Shown: positions 23,805-32,993, counted from the first letter of the stretch. The stretch: DNA of 64,000 bases from Marinobacter sp. Arc7-DN-1 (GCF_003441595.1 NZ_CP031848.1:1178001-1242000); one strand, 5' to 3'. The notes: generated by a model not told the origin, from the letters alone. Translations and numbers: made by a program.

Positions 23805-25300
23805 TTATTTTTGAGGCGGCATCTGGCTGAGATGCCTCGGAAAATACCCGTGAAACCAGAACCGGGGAAGGTGGCCGAGTGAGACTTCGTTCTGGTAATA
23901 ATCAAGATCGTCAGCCATCGCCTGCCGGTATCTGAGCACTTCACCGAACCAAACCGTGCTGGCGACGAGAAACACCACAGTGAGGGCGTATCCCGCCATT
24001 CTTGGGAGCCTTGACTGAGTGGCATAGGCGGCCATTGTTGGTTGCGCGGGTTCCGGTTTCATGAGCGCCCAGAAAACCGTAAGTATTGCCACCCCCACTA
24101 ACATGGACCCTGGTGCGATGAACACCGCCGACACCCCGGCGTGAACCAGAGCGGACAACACCGAGGCCGTGAACGCCACCAATAACAGACCGCTGGGGGC
24201 CTGACCGGCCCGAACCACTGCAACCTGACGCCACCAATGTCGCAACGCAAAACAGCACAGGAGAGCCAGGCCCACTATGGAAATCCACCCATACTCCGCT
24301 GCCCACATCAGGTACATGTTGTGAGGGTGCCCAAACTTCCGGGATGCCCGGTAAGCGTCTGTCAGAATGTCATGGGTCAGCCACGATTGGGGGCCCATGC
24401 CGAACGGGAAGTGCAGTAAACTCATAGCCCAGGCTTCTTTGCCATAAGGGCATACGACCAGAGCTGTCAGCCTTGAGCCCACGAACCTGAATCTCATCGA
24501 ACACGAGGCTGGGAATAACCACTGACAGGATGAGCCAGGCGACCAGACCGTAAACCGCAAATCTGGCGAACAACTTTATCCAGGGCAGAGCCGCTCTTCC
24601 AAAGCAGGCCCACACCAGAACAAAACCAAAGAGCAAGCCAACCATGGAGCCACGGGACGATGACAGGAAACAGCAGCCACCACCATATAGCGCCCGTAAA
24701 TGCTGCACCCAGCCGCCAGAGCCTGTTTCGTTTACAGGCACAACCAGAAGAAATAATGGAAACAGCGGTACCACCCAGGTCGCTATGTGGCTCCAGTAAC
24801 GGATATTTACAAAGCCCCACGGAATAATCTGGTCGAGCCGGGAGAAATCGTCGGTAATGGCGAACAGATAAACGTAATCGTCATCGCTGCATAGAAGAAA
24901 CAGGCTACTGCAGCCACCACTACCAGCGCCTGAGCGGCCTCCCGAGCCAGGCCCTCTGTTCGGATAACGTAGCCACTGATGCCAAAGGCGAGGAAATAAA
25001 GCGCATAAAACACCGGCTCCACCAGATAAAAAGGCCCGGAGTGATATTGCAGCACGGCAAGGAGGAAGCTGAATACCAGCAGGAGAAACGGCCATAGCTC
25101 TGGCACTATGGACGCCAGCTGCCCGTTATATGACAGCCTCCCAAGCCCCAGGACAATCGCGGCAATCAGCAACAACGAGAGCAAAACCCGCTGATCCGCA
25201 TAAGCGCCAAAGACCGATGGAATAAAGTCGGCCAAAGAGGACTGAACCGAATAACAGAGCGAAAACCGGAACCCAAAACCGGGGAAAGATTTGTTTTCAT
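23805..25300 (-). pseudogene. Pilin/O-antigen ligase (Wzy_C), copy 1, frameshifted
   Basis: Matches copy 2 (25972-27233) nearly base for base and adds the missing C-terminus (VFLVASTVWFGEVLRYRQAM to SQMPPQK). The start region, the middle and the SSSRGS region are out of frame because of about eight single-base gains or losses, for example CTTCTTTG for CTTCTTG (24445), GGAAACAG for GGAACAG, ACAGGCAC for ACAGGGCAC and AAACG for AAACCG. Only about one substitution was seen in the coding part. Either a very young pseudogene or uncorrected homopolymer errors. Confidence 0.85.
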
Positions 25301-25392
25301 TTTTTGCGCGTGGCGAGAACAGGAATTAAAGAACAGCGGAATATTATCGACGATTTGCTGTTCCTCTAATCTGACTAAACTTCCGAACAGGC

Positions 25393-25521
25393 TCAGGGCT
25401 GTCGAAAGCAAAGGCACGGGCCAAGGGCTTGCTCGCCCTGACGATAATTAATGCCCCCTGGCCGCTTTTCCACCAGTTGAGACAACCGGTTTTTTTCATC
25501 GTGCATGTTAACCGTTTTCAT
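25393..25521 (-). pseudogene. Phd/YefM antitoxin N-terminal remnant, copy 1
   Basis: Behind AAGAAGG the minus strand encodes MKTVNMHDEKNRLSQLVEKR, a standard Phd/YefM opening, then unrelated residues and a stop (42 codons). The C-terminal toxin-binding part and any toxin are missing. The same piece recurs at 27328-27456 and, shorter, at 25724-25761. Confidence 0.65.
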
Positions 25522-25650
25522 CGCCTTCTTGAGATCGCGTAGCTCAGTTTTATTGGCTTAATCCGACTGCACCAGCAAAGATGAGTCTTGACGCCGACGC
25601 GAATTCATTCTTTGGCCTGCTATATTAAGTTGTGCCTGTCCATGATTGTT
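25489..25650. repeat. 160-bp direct repeat, unit 1 of 3
   Basis: CGGTTTTTTTCATCGTGCAT through TATATTAAGTTGTGCCTGTC and CATGATTGTT is repeated at 25727-25890 and 27421-27586 with only a few changes. Each unit carries the phd start and ends in a tag. Confidence 0.9.
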
Positions 25651-25723
25651 GTGCCTGTCCATGATTGTTGGTGCCTGTCCATGATTGCTGTGAGGTCAGG
25701 TTAGTGCCTGTCCATGATCAGAT
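25632..25723. repeat. Array of four GTGCCTGTCCATGATT tags
   Basis: GTGCCTGTCC at 25632, 25651, 25671 and 25704, the first three separated by ATGATTGTT or ATGATTGTTG, the last ending ATGATCAGATC. The last one abuts a truncated phd start. Confidence 0.9.
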
Positions 25724-25726
25724 CAT

Positions 25727-25890
25727 CGGTTTTTTTCATCGTGCATGTTAACCGTTTTCATCGCCTTCTTGAGATCGCGTAGCTCAGTTTTATTGGCTTA
25801 ATCCGACTGCACCAGCAAAGATGAGTCTTGACGCCGACGCGAATTCATTCTTTGGTCCCCTATATTAAGTTGTGCCTGTCCATGATTGTT
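25727..25890. repeat. 160-bp direct repeat, unit 2 of 3, with phd start fragment
   Basis: Almost the same as unit 1. The phd frame (ATG at 25761 on the minus strand) stops after MKTVNMHDEKNR because the repeat is cut exactly at the tag on its left side. Confidence 0.88.
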
Positions 25891-25972
25891 CGGGTTAGTG
25901 TTCGGGTTAGTGCCTGTCCATGATCAGATCTACATGATTGTTCGGGTTAGTGCCTGTCCATGATCAGATCTC
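25872..25972. repeat. Array of family C tags bordering ligase copy 2
   Basis: GTGCCTGTCC at 25872, 25910 and 25950, with CGGGTTAG words between. The last, with ATGATCAGATC, stands directly against the truncated 3' end of ligase copy 2. Confidence 0.9.
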
Positions 25973-27233
25973 TTGGTTGCGCGGGTTCCGGTTTCATGAG
26001 CGCCCAGAAAACCGTAAGTATTGCCACCCCCACTAACATGGACCCTGGTGCGATGAACACCGCCGACACCCCGGCGTGAACCAGAGCGGACAACACCGAG
26101 GCCGTGAACGCCACCAATAACAGACCGCTGGGGGCCTGACCGGCCCGAACCACTGCAACCTGACGCCACCAATGTCGCAACGCAAAACAGCACAGGAGAG
26201 CCAGGCCCACTATGGAAATCCACCCATACTCCGCTGCCCACATCAGGTACATGTTGTGAGGGTGCCCAAACTTCCGGGATGCCCGGTAAGCGTCTGTCAG
26301 AATGTCATGGGTCAGCCACGATTGGGGGCCCATGCCGAACGGGAAGTGCAGTAAACTCATAGCCCAGGCTTCTTGCCATAAGGGCATACGACCAGAGCTG
26401 TCAGCCTTGAGCCCACGAACCTGAATCTCATCGAACACGAGGCTGGGAATAACCACTGACAGGATGAGCCAGGCGACCAGACCGTAAACCGCAAATCTGG
26501 CGAACAACTTTATCCAGGGCAGAGCCGCTCTTCCAAAGCAGGCCCACACCAGAACAAAACCAAAGAGCAAGCCAACCATGGAACCACGGGACGATGACAG
26601 GAACAGCAGCCACCACCATATAGCGCCCGTAAATGCTGCACCCAGCCGCCAGAGCCTGTTTCGTTTACAGGGCACAACCAGAAGAAATAATGGAAACAGC
26701 GGTACCACCCAGGTCGCTATGTGGCTCCAGTAACGGATATTTACAAAGCCCCACGGAATAATCTGGTCGAGCCGGGAGAAATCGTCGGTAATGGCGAACA
26801 GATAAACCGTAATCGTCATCGCTGCATAGAAGAAACAGGCTACTGCAGCCACCACTACCAGCGCCTGAGCGGCCTCCCGAGCCAGGCCCTCTGTTCGGAT
26901 AACGTAGCCACTGATGCCAAAGGCGAGGAAATAAAGCGCATAAAACACCGGCTCCACCAGATAAAAAGGCCCGGAGTGATATTGCAGCACGGCAAGGAGG
27001 AAGCTGAATACCAGCAGGAGAAACGGCCATAGCTCTGGCACTATGGACGCCAGCTGCCCGTTATATGACAGCCTCCCAAGCCCCAGGACAATCGCGGCAA
27101 TCAGCAACAACGAGAGCAAAACCCGCTGATCCGCATAAGCGCCAAAGACCGATGGAATAAAGTCGGCAAAGAGGACTGAACCGAATAACAGAGCGAAAAC
27201 CGGAACCAAAACCGGGAAAGATTTGTTTTTCAT
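25947..27233 (-). pseudogene. Pilin/O-antigen ligase (Wzy_C), copy 2, 3' truncated
   Basis: 428 codons, open from MKNKSFPVLVPVFALLFGSV, with about ten hydrophobic segments and the Wzy_C loop motifs SSSRGSMVGLLFG and FGHPHNMYLMWAAEYG. Such ligases move O-units or oligosaccharide onto lipid A core or, when near pilins, onto pilin. The last true residues are KPEPAQP; then the frame enters a family C tag (RDLIMDRH) and stops. About 60 C-terminal residues present in copy 1 are missing, so activity is doubtful. Neither copy is whole. Confidence 0.85.
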
Positions 27234-27327
27234 TTTTTGCGCGTGGCCGAGAACAGGAATTAAAGAACAGCGGAATATTATCGACGATTTGCTGTTCCTC
27301 TAATCTGACTAAACTTTCCGAACAGGC

Positions 27328-27456
27328 TCAGGGCTGTCGAAAGCAAAGGCACGGGCCAAGGGCTTGCTCGCCCTGACGATAATTAATGCCCCCTGGCCGC
27401 TTTTCCACCAGTTGAGACAATCGGTTTTTTTCATCGTGCATGTTAACTGTTTTCAT
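27328..27456 (-). pseudogene. Phd/YefM antitoxin N-terminal remnant, copy 2
   Basis: Same as the remnant at 25393: MKTVNMHDEKNRLSQLVEK..., 42 codons, just upstream of ligase copy 2. One base in the start region differs (GTTAACTG for GTTAACCG). Confidence 0.6.
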
Positions 27457-27586
27457 CGCCTTCTTGAGATCGCGTAGCTCAGTTTTATTGGCTTAATCCG
27501 ACTGCACCAGCAAAGATGAGTCTTGACGCCGACGCGAATTCATTCTTTGGCCTGCTATATTAAGTTGTGCCTGTCCATGATTGTTC
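27421..27586. repeat. 160-bp direct repeat, unit 3 of 3
   Basis: TCGGTTTTTTTCATCGTGCA through GTTGTGCCTGTCCATGATTG. With unit 1 it bounds the duplicated ligase segment, so the duplication unit is about 1.9 kb. Confidence 0.88.
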
Positions 27587-27617
27587 GATGATTGTTCGAA
27601 TATTGGGTAACGCATGC

Positions 27618-27654
27618 ACCAAAAGCCCGAGAAATAAATCATCGGGCTTTTGGT
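27618..27654. terminator. 13-bp perfect hairpin
   Basis: ACCAAAAGCCCGA and TCGGGCTTTTGGT with an 11-nt loop. The strong stem with A/T outer ends resembles a two-way terminator. No gene ends directly beside it. Confidence 0.6.
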
Positions 27655-27670
27655 GGATCAGGTCAGATCA

Positions 27671-27785
27671 GTGCCTGTCCATGATCACAGGCACCTGTCC
27701 ATGATCAGATCTAGAAACGACAAAGGCCCGGAGATCGAAACCTCCGGGCCTTTGGGGATCGGGTCAGGCTATGTTGTGCCTGCCC
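27671..27785. repeat. Family C tags flanking a RAYT-type hairpin
   Basis: GTGCCTGTCCATGATCA at 27671, a variant GCACCTGTCCATGATCAG at 27691, then AAAGGCCCGGAG (27722-27733)/CTCCGGGCCTTT (27742-27753), a perfect 12-bp stem, then GTCAGGC and GTGCCTGCCC at 27776. This is the RAYT right-end hairpin without the gene, bounded by tags on both sides, next to the pilA 3' end. Confidence 0.8.
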
Positions 27786-27877
27786 ATAATTCATTCACAA
27801 TTTATTATACATGTCCATGATGATCGTTATTTACAGAATCATTATGTCCAGCAATATTATTATTTCCTTCAATGCTA

Positions 27878-28369
27878 TTACTGGCACCCTGTAGGACGCA
27901 GATTGGCTGGCGCTGTTGTGGCACAAGTCCAAGTGCCGTTGGCAGTACGTGTCCATGTGAGGGTTGACGGGCCAGCTTGTAGAACCGCTGCGGCATTATT
28001 ACCAAACGTTGCGGTGATTGTCGAGGTTGCAGTCAAAGGATCTGGCAACTGAGGCACACCAGTTCCCACAGGGATGGCAAGAGCACCAGCACCCTGGATA
28101 GCACCAGTTATAAGGTTGGACCCCGTCGCGCCCGAATCACACTGACCGGCACCAGTACCCAGAACAAGACGGCCATCATTGATACAAGCCTCCACCGCAG
28201 TTTTCACCGCACCGGTCTCTTGCATTACACGTGTAACTTGAGATCTGGCAATGTAGTTCTGATACTGCGGAATAGCCACTGCCGCCAAAATACCAATAAT
28301 CGCAACAACGATCATCAGTTCGATCAGGGTAAAACCCTTCTGAGCGTGATTCATTTGAATGTTCTTCAT
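27878..28369 (-). CDS. pilA: Major type IV pilin PilA
   Basis: 163 residues. Prepilin leader [12 protein letters not shown] before [20 protein letters not shown], hydrophobic helix, and a globular domain with [15 protein letters not shown] and a C-terminal [17 protein letters not shown] disulfide loop. It lies divergent from pilBCD, the classic arrangement in pseudomonads and Marinobacter. A sigma-54 type promoter stands about 95 bp upstream. Confidence 0.93.
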   Translation of the reverse strand: MKNIQMNHAQKGFTLIELMIVVAIIGILAAVAIPQYQNYIARSQVTRVMQETGAVKTAVEACINDGRLVLGTGAGQCDSGATGSNLITGAIQGAGALAIPVGTGVPQLPDPLTATSTITATFGNNAAAVLQAGPSTLTWTRTANGTWTCATTAPANLRPTGCQ

Positions 28370-28859
28370 TATTGACCTCTGTGTTTGTCGTTGATCAACT
28401 CTGTCTGGCCCGGGGCCGGTGGAGCCGTGCCCCGTGACCGGTGTTTTGAGCCTGCCAGAGTTAATGCACCGGCTGTGCCAATATTGATGAAGTGCAAATT
28501 TCCTGGAAATACGTCAATTATTTCAGCACCCTGCAAGGCTTTGTGAGCCAGGTCACACCTCGGTAGGTGGCGGCTTTAGCTGCCCGGTGGCGTCAGTGGG
28601 TGACAAATTTGGTCACCGGTTTTAGTCGCCACAGGTGCACTACGGCTGAAAATGGGGTCAGAAGAAGGCTCCAAGGCTGAAAGTGGGGTCAGAAGAATGA
28701 AAGTGGGGTCAGAAGAAGGCTTTCTTCTGACCCCGGGGTTTGACGGCTGGGGTTGGCGCCAGGGCAATCAGCTTTCCAAACGCTTTCTAGCCATCTAAAC
28801 TCACTGCAATTGACAAAACACCGGTTTCAGTAACTTAGGCTGCGTTCCTTATTCAATTT
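28370..28859. repeat. pilA-pilB intergenic region with family A cluster
   Basis: 490 bp. Besides the sigma-54 site, it holds three left arms GGGGTCAGAAGAA at 28653-28717 spaced by GCTGAAAGT words and one right arm TTCTTCTGACCCC ending near 28736, so one hairpin and two orphan halves. No pilB promoter was pinned down. Confidence 0.75.
28465..28480 (-). promoter_or_regulatory. Sigma-54 promoter of pilA
   Basis: On the minus strand TGGCAC-AGCCG-GTGCA matches the -24/-12 consensus TGGCAC-N5-TTGCA at ten of eleven bases. pilA in Pseudomonas is RpoN-dependent and PilSR-activated; the position about 95 bp from the start codon agrees. Confidence 0.7.
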
Positions 28860-30575
28860 ATGTCTACCAACAAAAGCAATATCACGCTTACCGGCCTTGC
28901 GAGGCGCTTCGTGGACGACGGGCTCCTTGACGAGGCAACGGCAAAAGACGCTTTTCTCCAGGCGTCTCAGAACCGGATTCCTTTAATCACCTACCTCACC
29001 CAGAACAGTCTGGCAGACAGCTCCAGGCTTGCATTTTCAGCAGCTATGGAATTCGGGGTTTCGGTTCTGGATCTTTCCGCCTTCCTGCCGGAAATGATGC
29101 CCGAGAAGGTGGTAGACGAGAAACTGATCCGAAAGCACAACGCTCTCCCACTCTACAAACGCGGGAATCGTTTGTTCATTGCGGTTTCAGACCCGACGAA
29201 CATCCAGGCGCTGGATGAAATCAAGTTCAACACAGGCTTGAGCACTGACGCCATTCTGGTCGACGACGCCAAACTGAGAGAGGCCATCGACAAGTATCTG
29301 GAATCCCAGGACACCACGATGGGAGACCTGGACGACTCGGACCTTGAAGGCGTTGAAACCGAAGGCGGCGAGCAGGAAGACGATGGCGCGGTAACCGCAA
29401 GCGAAGTTGATGATGCGCCCATTGTTAAGTACGTGAACAAGATGCTGCTCGATGCCATTCGTGGTGGCGCCTCGGATGTTCACTTCGAGCCTTACGAGAA
29501 GATCTATCGTGTGCGCTACCGCACCGACGGCATTCTGAAAGAGGTCTCCCATCCTTCCATCAAGCTGGCACCCAAAATTTCGGCCCGCGTAAAGATCATG
29601 GCCCAGTTGGACATTTCCGAGCGCCGGGTGCCTCAGGACGGCCGGATCAAGATGAAGCTGTCGAAAACCAAGGCGATCGATTTCCGGGTGAACACACTGC
29701 CCACCCTCTGGGGCGAGAAAATCGTTTTGCGGATTCTGGATCCGAGCCAGGCCAAGCTCGGCATTGATGTGCTTGGGTATGAGGAAGACCAGAAAAAACT
29801 GTACATGGATGCCCTTGCTCAGCCCCAGGGTATGATTCTGGTCACCGGCCCGACCGGGTCCGGTAAGACGGTTTCCCTCTATACCGGGCTGAACATTCTG
29901 AACACGCCGGGTATCAATATTTCCACGGCGGAAGACCCGGCGGAAATCAACCTTGAGGGCATCAACCAGGTAAACGTGAACACCAGGGTGGGCCTTGGCT
30001 TCGCCGAGGCCCTGCGAGCCTTCCTGCGCCAGGACCCGGATGTGATCATGGTGGGTGAGATCCGGGATCTGGAAACCGCAAACATTGCCATCAAGGCGGC
30101 ACAAACCGGCCACCTTGTTCTTTCAACACTCCACACCAACAGCGCGGCGGAAACCCTCACGCGGATGATGAACATGGGTGTACCCTCGTTCAACATTGCC
30201 ACGTCGGTTAGCTTGATTATTGCCCAGCGCCTGGGCCGGAGGCTGTGTAATTCCTGCAAACAGGCTGCGGACATTCCGAAAGACGTGCTTTTGGCGGAAG
30301 GGTTCACACAGGAACAAATTGATACAGGCTTCACGTTGTACCGCCCCAAGGGCTGTGATAAATGCAATGGAGGATATAAAGGCCGCGTCGGTATTTACGA
30401 GGTGGTCAAGATTACCGACGAGCTGGCGAATATGATTATGGAAGAAGCCAGCTCCATCAAAATTGCAAAGCAGGCTCAGGCAGAGGGCTTCCGGACATTG
30501 CGGCAATCCGCTCTTCGCAAAGTTGTTGAGGGGGTTACCAGTCTTGAGGAAGCCAACCGCGTGACGAAGGATTAA
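28860..30575 (+). CDS. pilB: Type IV pilus assembly ATPase PilB
   Basis: 571 residues. N-terminal MshEN-like domain, then the secretion ATPase core: ASDVHFEPYEK, Walker A GPTGSGKTVS (about 334), Asp box, Walker B DPDVIMVGEIRD, His box (LSTLHTNSA), and a zinc-binding tetracysteine CNSCK...CDKCNGG. PilB powers pilus extension in the cytoplasm. It starts the pilBCD-coaE operon. Confidence 0.96.
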   Translation: MSTNKSNITLTGLARRFVDDGLLDEATAKDAFLQASQNRIPLITYLTQNSLADSSRLAFSAAMEFGVSVLDLSAFLPEMMPEKVVDEKLIRKHNALPLYKRGNRLFIAVSDPTNIQALDEIKFNTGLSTDAILVDDAKLREAIDKYLESQDTTMGDLDDSDLEGVETEGGEQEDDGAVTASEVDDAPIVKYVNKMLLDAIRGGASDVHFEPYEKIYRVRYRTDGILKEVSHPSIKLAPKISARVKIMAQLDISERRVPQDGRIKMKLSKTKAIDFRVNTLPTLWGEKIVLRILDPSQAKLGIDVLGYEEDQKKLYMDALAQPQGMILVTGPTGSGKTVSLYTGLNILNTPGINISTAEDPAEINLEGINQVNVNTRVGLGFAEALRAFLRQDPDVIMVGEIRDLETANIAIKAAQTGHLVLSTLHTNSAAETLTRMMNMGVPSFNIATSVSLIIAQRLGRRLCNSCKQAADIPKDVLLAEGFTQEQIDTGFTLYRPKGCDKCNGGYKGRVGIYEVVKITDELANMIMEEASSIKIAKQAQAEGFRTLRQSALRKVVEGVTSLEEANRVTKD

Positions 30576-30577
30576 GC

Positions 30578-31798
30578 ATGGCAGAGAAAGCGCAGAAGCT
30601 GGAATCGTACGTTTGGGAAGGGAAGGATCGGAAGGGTAACAAGTCCAAGGGTGAGCTTACCGGGTCAAACCTTGCGCTTGTAAAAGCGCAACTCAGGAAG
30701 CAGGGCATTATTCCGGATAAGGTCAGAAAAAAACCCAAACCGCTGTTTGGCGGCAGCAAGAAGATCACGCCGTTTGATATCGCGATGCTGACCCGGCAGC
30801 TGGCAACCATGATGAAAGCCGGTGTGCCTCTGGTTCAGAGCTTTGACATTGTTGCGGATGGCCTGGAGAACAAGGGGCTTCAGGAACTGGTGATGAGTAT
30901 CCGGAATGATATTGCTTCGGGTACCAGTTTTGCCGGGGCTCTTCGTAAGCATCCCAAGCATTTTGACGACTTATATTGCAACCTGGTGGATTCGGGTGAG
31001 AAGGCCGGTGCGCTCGAGACGATGCTCGACCGGATTGCCACCTATCTTGAAAAAACCGAGCTTTTGAAGAAGAAAGTTAAAAAGGCAATGACCTACCCGA
31101 TTGCCGTTGTCGTGGTGGCAATTATTGTTACGGCCATCCTTCTGGTGAAAGTTGTGCCTCAGTTTGAGAGCCTGTTCCAGGGTTTCGGCGCGGAGTTGCC
31201 GGTGTTTACTCAGATGGTTGTGCACTTGTCTGAGTGGATGCAGAGTTGGTGGTTTGTCGTTCTCCTTGGAATCATCGGCACAATTTTTCTATTTAAAGAG
31301 GCTGTTCGCCGGTCCCAGAAATTCTCGGACCTTGTCGATAAATACGTCCTGAAACTGCCTGTCGTCGGCGAAATCCTCGACAAATCCGCCGTCGCAAAAT
31401 TCGGCCGTGTTCTCTCTACCACCTTTGCTGCAGGTGTTCCCCTGGTGGATGCGCTTAATTCCGTGGCTGGCGCTACAGGTAATGCGGTTTACCGCGATGC
31501 CATCGACCGCATCAAGAACGATGTCTCCAGCGGTACCCAGTTGCAGGCTTCGATGCGCCAGCAGGATGTTTTTCCGGTTATGGCGGTTCAGCTGACGGCG
31601 ATCGGTGAGGAATCCGGTAACCTGGATGAGATGCTGGCCAAGGTGGCGGAGCATTATGAGGCAGTGGTGGACGATATGGTTGATAACCTCACCGCGCTGA
31701 TGGAGCCGATGATTATGGCGGTTCTGGGTGTGCTGGTGGGTGGTTTGATTATTGCGATGTATCTGCCGATCTTCCAGATGGGGCAGGTTGTTGGTTAG
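30578..31798 (+). CDS. pilC: Type IV pilus inner-membrane platform protein PilC
   Basis: 406 residues, two T2SF domains each followed by transmembrane helices: DIAMLTRQLATMMKAGVPLV and KFGRVLSTTFAAGVPLVDAL mark the two repeats; TM segments near 175, 225 and 380. PilC couples the PilB motor to pilin assembly. Starts 2 bp after the pilB stop. Confidence 0.96.
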   Translation: MAEKAQKLESYVWEGKDRKGNKSKGELTGSNLALVKAQLRKQGIIPDKVRKKPKPLFGGSKKITPFDIAMLTRQLATMMKAGVPLVQSFDIVADGLENKGLQELVMSIRNDIASGTSFAGALRKHPKHFDDLYCNLVDSGEKAGALETMLDRIATYLEKTELLKKKVKKAMTYPIAVVVVAIIVTAILLVKVVPQFESLFQGFGAELPVFTQMVVHLSEWMQSWWFVVLLGIIGTIFLFKEAVRRSQKFSDLVDKYVLKLPVVGEILDKSAVAKFGRVLSTTFAAGVPLVDALNSVAGATGNAVYRDAIDRIKNDVSSGTQLQASMRQQDVFPVMAVQLTAIGEESGNLDEMLAKVAEHYEAVVDDMVDNLTALMEPMIMAVLGVLVGGLIIAMYLPIFQMGQVVG

Positions 31799-31802
31799 TG
31801 AA

Positions 31803-31945
31803 AATGGGGTCTGATGAAAATGGGGTCTGATGAAAACTTCATCTGACCCCGGGTTCGAAATAGGGGTCAGAAGAAAGCGTTCTTCTGACCCCGAGTTCAC
31901 GTAAAAGTGGGGTCAGATGAAGGCTTTCATCTGACCCCGAGTTCG
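31803..31945. repeat. Three family A hairpins inside the pil operon
   Basis: In order: two GGGGTCTGATGAA left arms with one TTCATCTGACCCC; a GAAGAA-type hairpin (31864-31892); and a GATGAA-type hairpin (31909-31938). They sit between pilC and pilD, so they either weaken transcription into pilD or stabilise the pilBC message. Confidence 0.88.
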
Positions 31946-31968
31946 CCAAGCTGCTTTTCGGTCAATTG

Positions 31969-32844
31969 ATGCTTACTTTGGATACCTTTCTTTCTACCCC
32001 CTGGCTGCTTTACCTTACCGTTACCCTGGTTTCCCTCTGCATCGGCAGCTTCCTGAATGTTGTGATTCTGAGGCTGCCGAAGATGATGCACCAGGACTGG
32101 CGCTGCCAGTGCGAGGAGTTTCTGGAGTTGCCTGAGAAGCAGCGCAAGCAGGACGAGCGTATAACTCTTTCCAGGCCGGCTTCCACCTGCCCCTCCTGCG
32201 GCCATGGCATTCGTGCCTGGGAAAACATTCCGGTGGTGAGCTATCTGGTGCTTCGGGGCAGGTGTGCCTCCTGCAAGGCTCGGATTTCGCCCCGCTATCC
32301 GCTGATTGAGACGGTAACCGCGGTGTTTTCCGTGGTTACGGTCGCCCTGCTTGGGGCCAATGAGTCTGCGCTTTGGGCGTTGTTGCTGGTGTGGGCTTTG
32401 GTGGCCCTTACCGTGATTGATTTCGATACCCAGCTGCTGCCGGATAACATCACCCTGCCCCTGATGTGGCTGGGGCTGGTGCTGAATTATTTTGGTGTGC
32501 TGACGGACTTTACCAGTGCCTTCTGGGGCGCGGTGGCTGGCTATCTTTCCCTGTGGTCGGTTTACTGGCTGTTCAAGCTGGTGACCGGGAAGGAAGGCAT
32601 GGGGCATGGCGACTTCAAGTTGCTGGCCGCTCTGGGTGCCTGGCTGGGGTGGCAGCTGTTGCCGGCGGTGATTCTGCTTTCCTCGGTGGTTGGTGCGGTT
32701 GTGGGTATCAGCCTGATGGTGTTCAAGAAGCATGGGCGGGAAGTGCCGATTCCGTTCGGGCCTTATCTGGCTACGGCGGGGTTGCTTTGCCTTTGGTTTG
32801 GTAGTGAGATTCAGGGGTTCTGGTTTGGGTTTTTGGGGGTTTGA
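31969..32844 (+). CDS. pilD: Prepilin peptidase / methyltransferase PilD
   Basis: 291 residues. Polytopic membrane protein with the cysteine pairs CPSCGH and CASCKA in the cytoplasmic loop and the two catalytic aspartates VIDFDTQLLPD and MGHGDFKLLA (GxGD protease). It cuts and N-methylates the pilins in this window. ATG at 31969 is preferred to the TTG three bases earlier. Confidence 0.95.
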   Translation: MLTLDTFLSTPWLLYLTVTLVSLCIGSFLNVVILRLPKMMHQDWRCQCEEFLELPEKQRKQDERITLSRPASTCPSCGHGIRAWENIPVVSYLVLRGRCASCKARISPRYPLIETVTAVFSVVTVALLGANESALWALLLVWALVALTVIDFDTQLLPDNITLPLMWLGLVLNYFGVLTDFTSAFWGAVAGYLSLWSVYWLFKLVTGKEGMGHGDFKLLAALGAWLGWQLLPAVILLSSVVGAVVGISLMVFKKHGREVPIPFGPYLATAGLLCLWFGSEIQGFWFGFLGV

Positions 32845-32985
32845 TTTTGGGGTCTGACGGGGTAGGTGCTGGTGAAAATGGGGTCAGAGCAAAATCGCTT
32901 GGCGATTTTGGTCTGACCCCGGCCGGCCAAGGGGTCTGACCAAAAACTCCCTGAGTTTTTGCTCTGACCCCATTTTCAGCGGGAG
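32845..32985. repeat. Two reciprocal asymmetric family A hairpins
   Basis: Hairpin 1: GGGGTCAGAGC-AAAATCG...CGATTTT-GGTCTGACCCC. Hairpin 2: GGGGTCTGACC-AAAAACTC...GAGTTTTT-GCTCTGACCCC. Outer ends are the family A ends, inner stems are new and self-complementary. The AGAGC/GGTCT pair of the first appears inverted as AGACC/GCTCT in the second. Confidence 0.85.
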
Positions 32986-32993
32986 TAAAGGAT

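Noticed and set aside
25523-25570. GCGTAGCTCAGTTTTATTGG looks like a tRNA D-arm
   Set aside because: No acceptor stem, anticodon arm or T-arm (GGTTCRA) follows at tRNA spacing, and it recurs inside the 160-bp repeat.
25632-25972. Possible CRISPR array made of GTGCCTGTCC repeats
   Set aside because: Repeat is only about 16 bp, spacing is 3-30 bp and spacers repeat each other; no cas genes.
31927-32733. 268-codon antisense frame opposite pilD
   Set aside because: His/Gln-rich shadow of a membrane protein gene; no start context.
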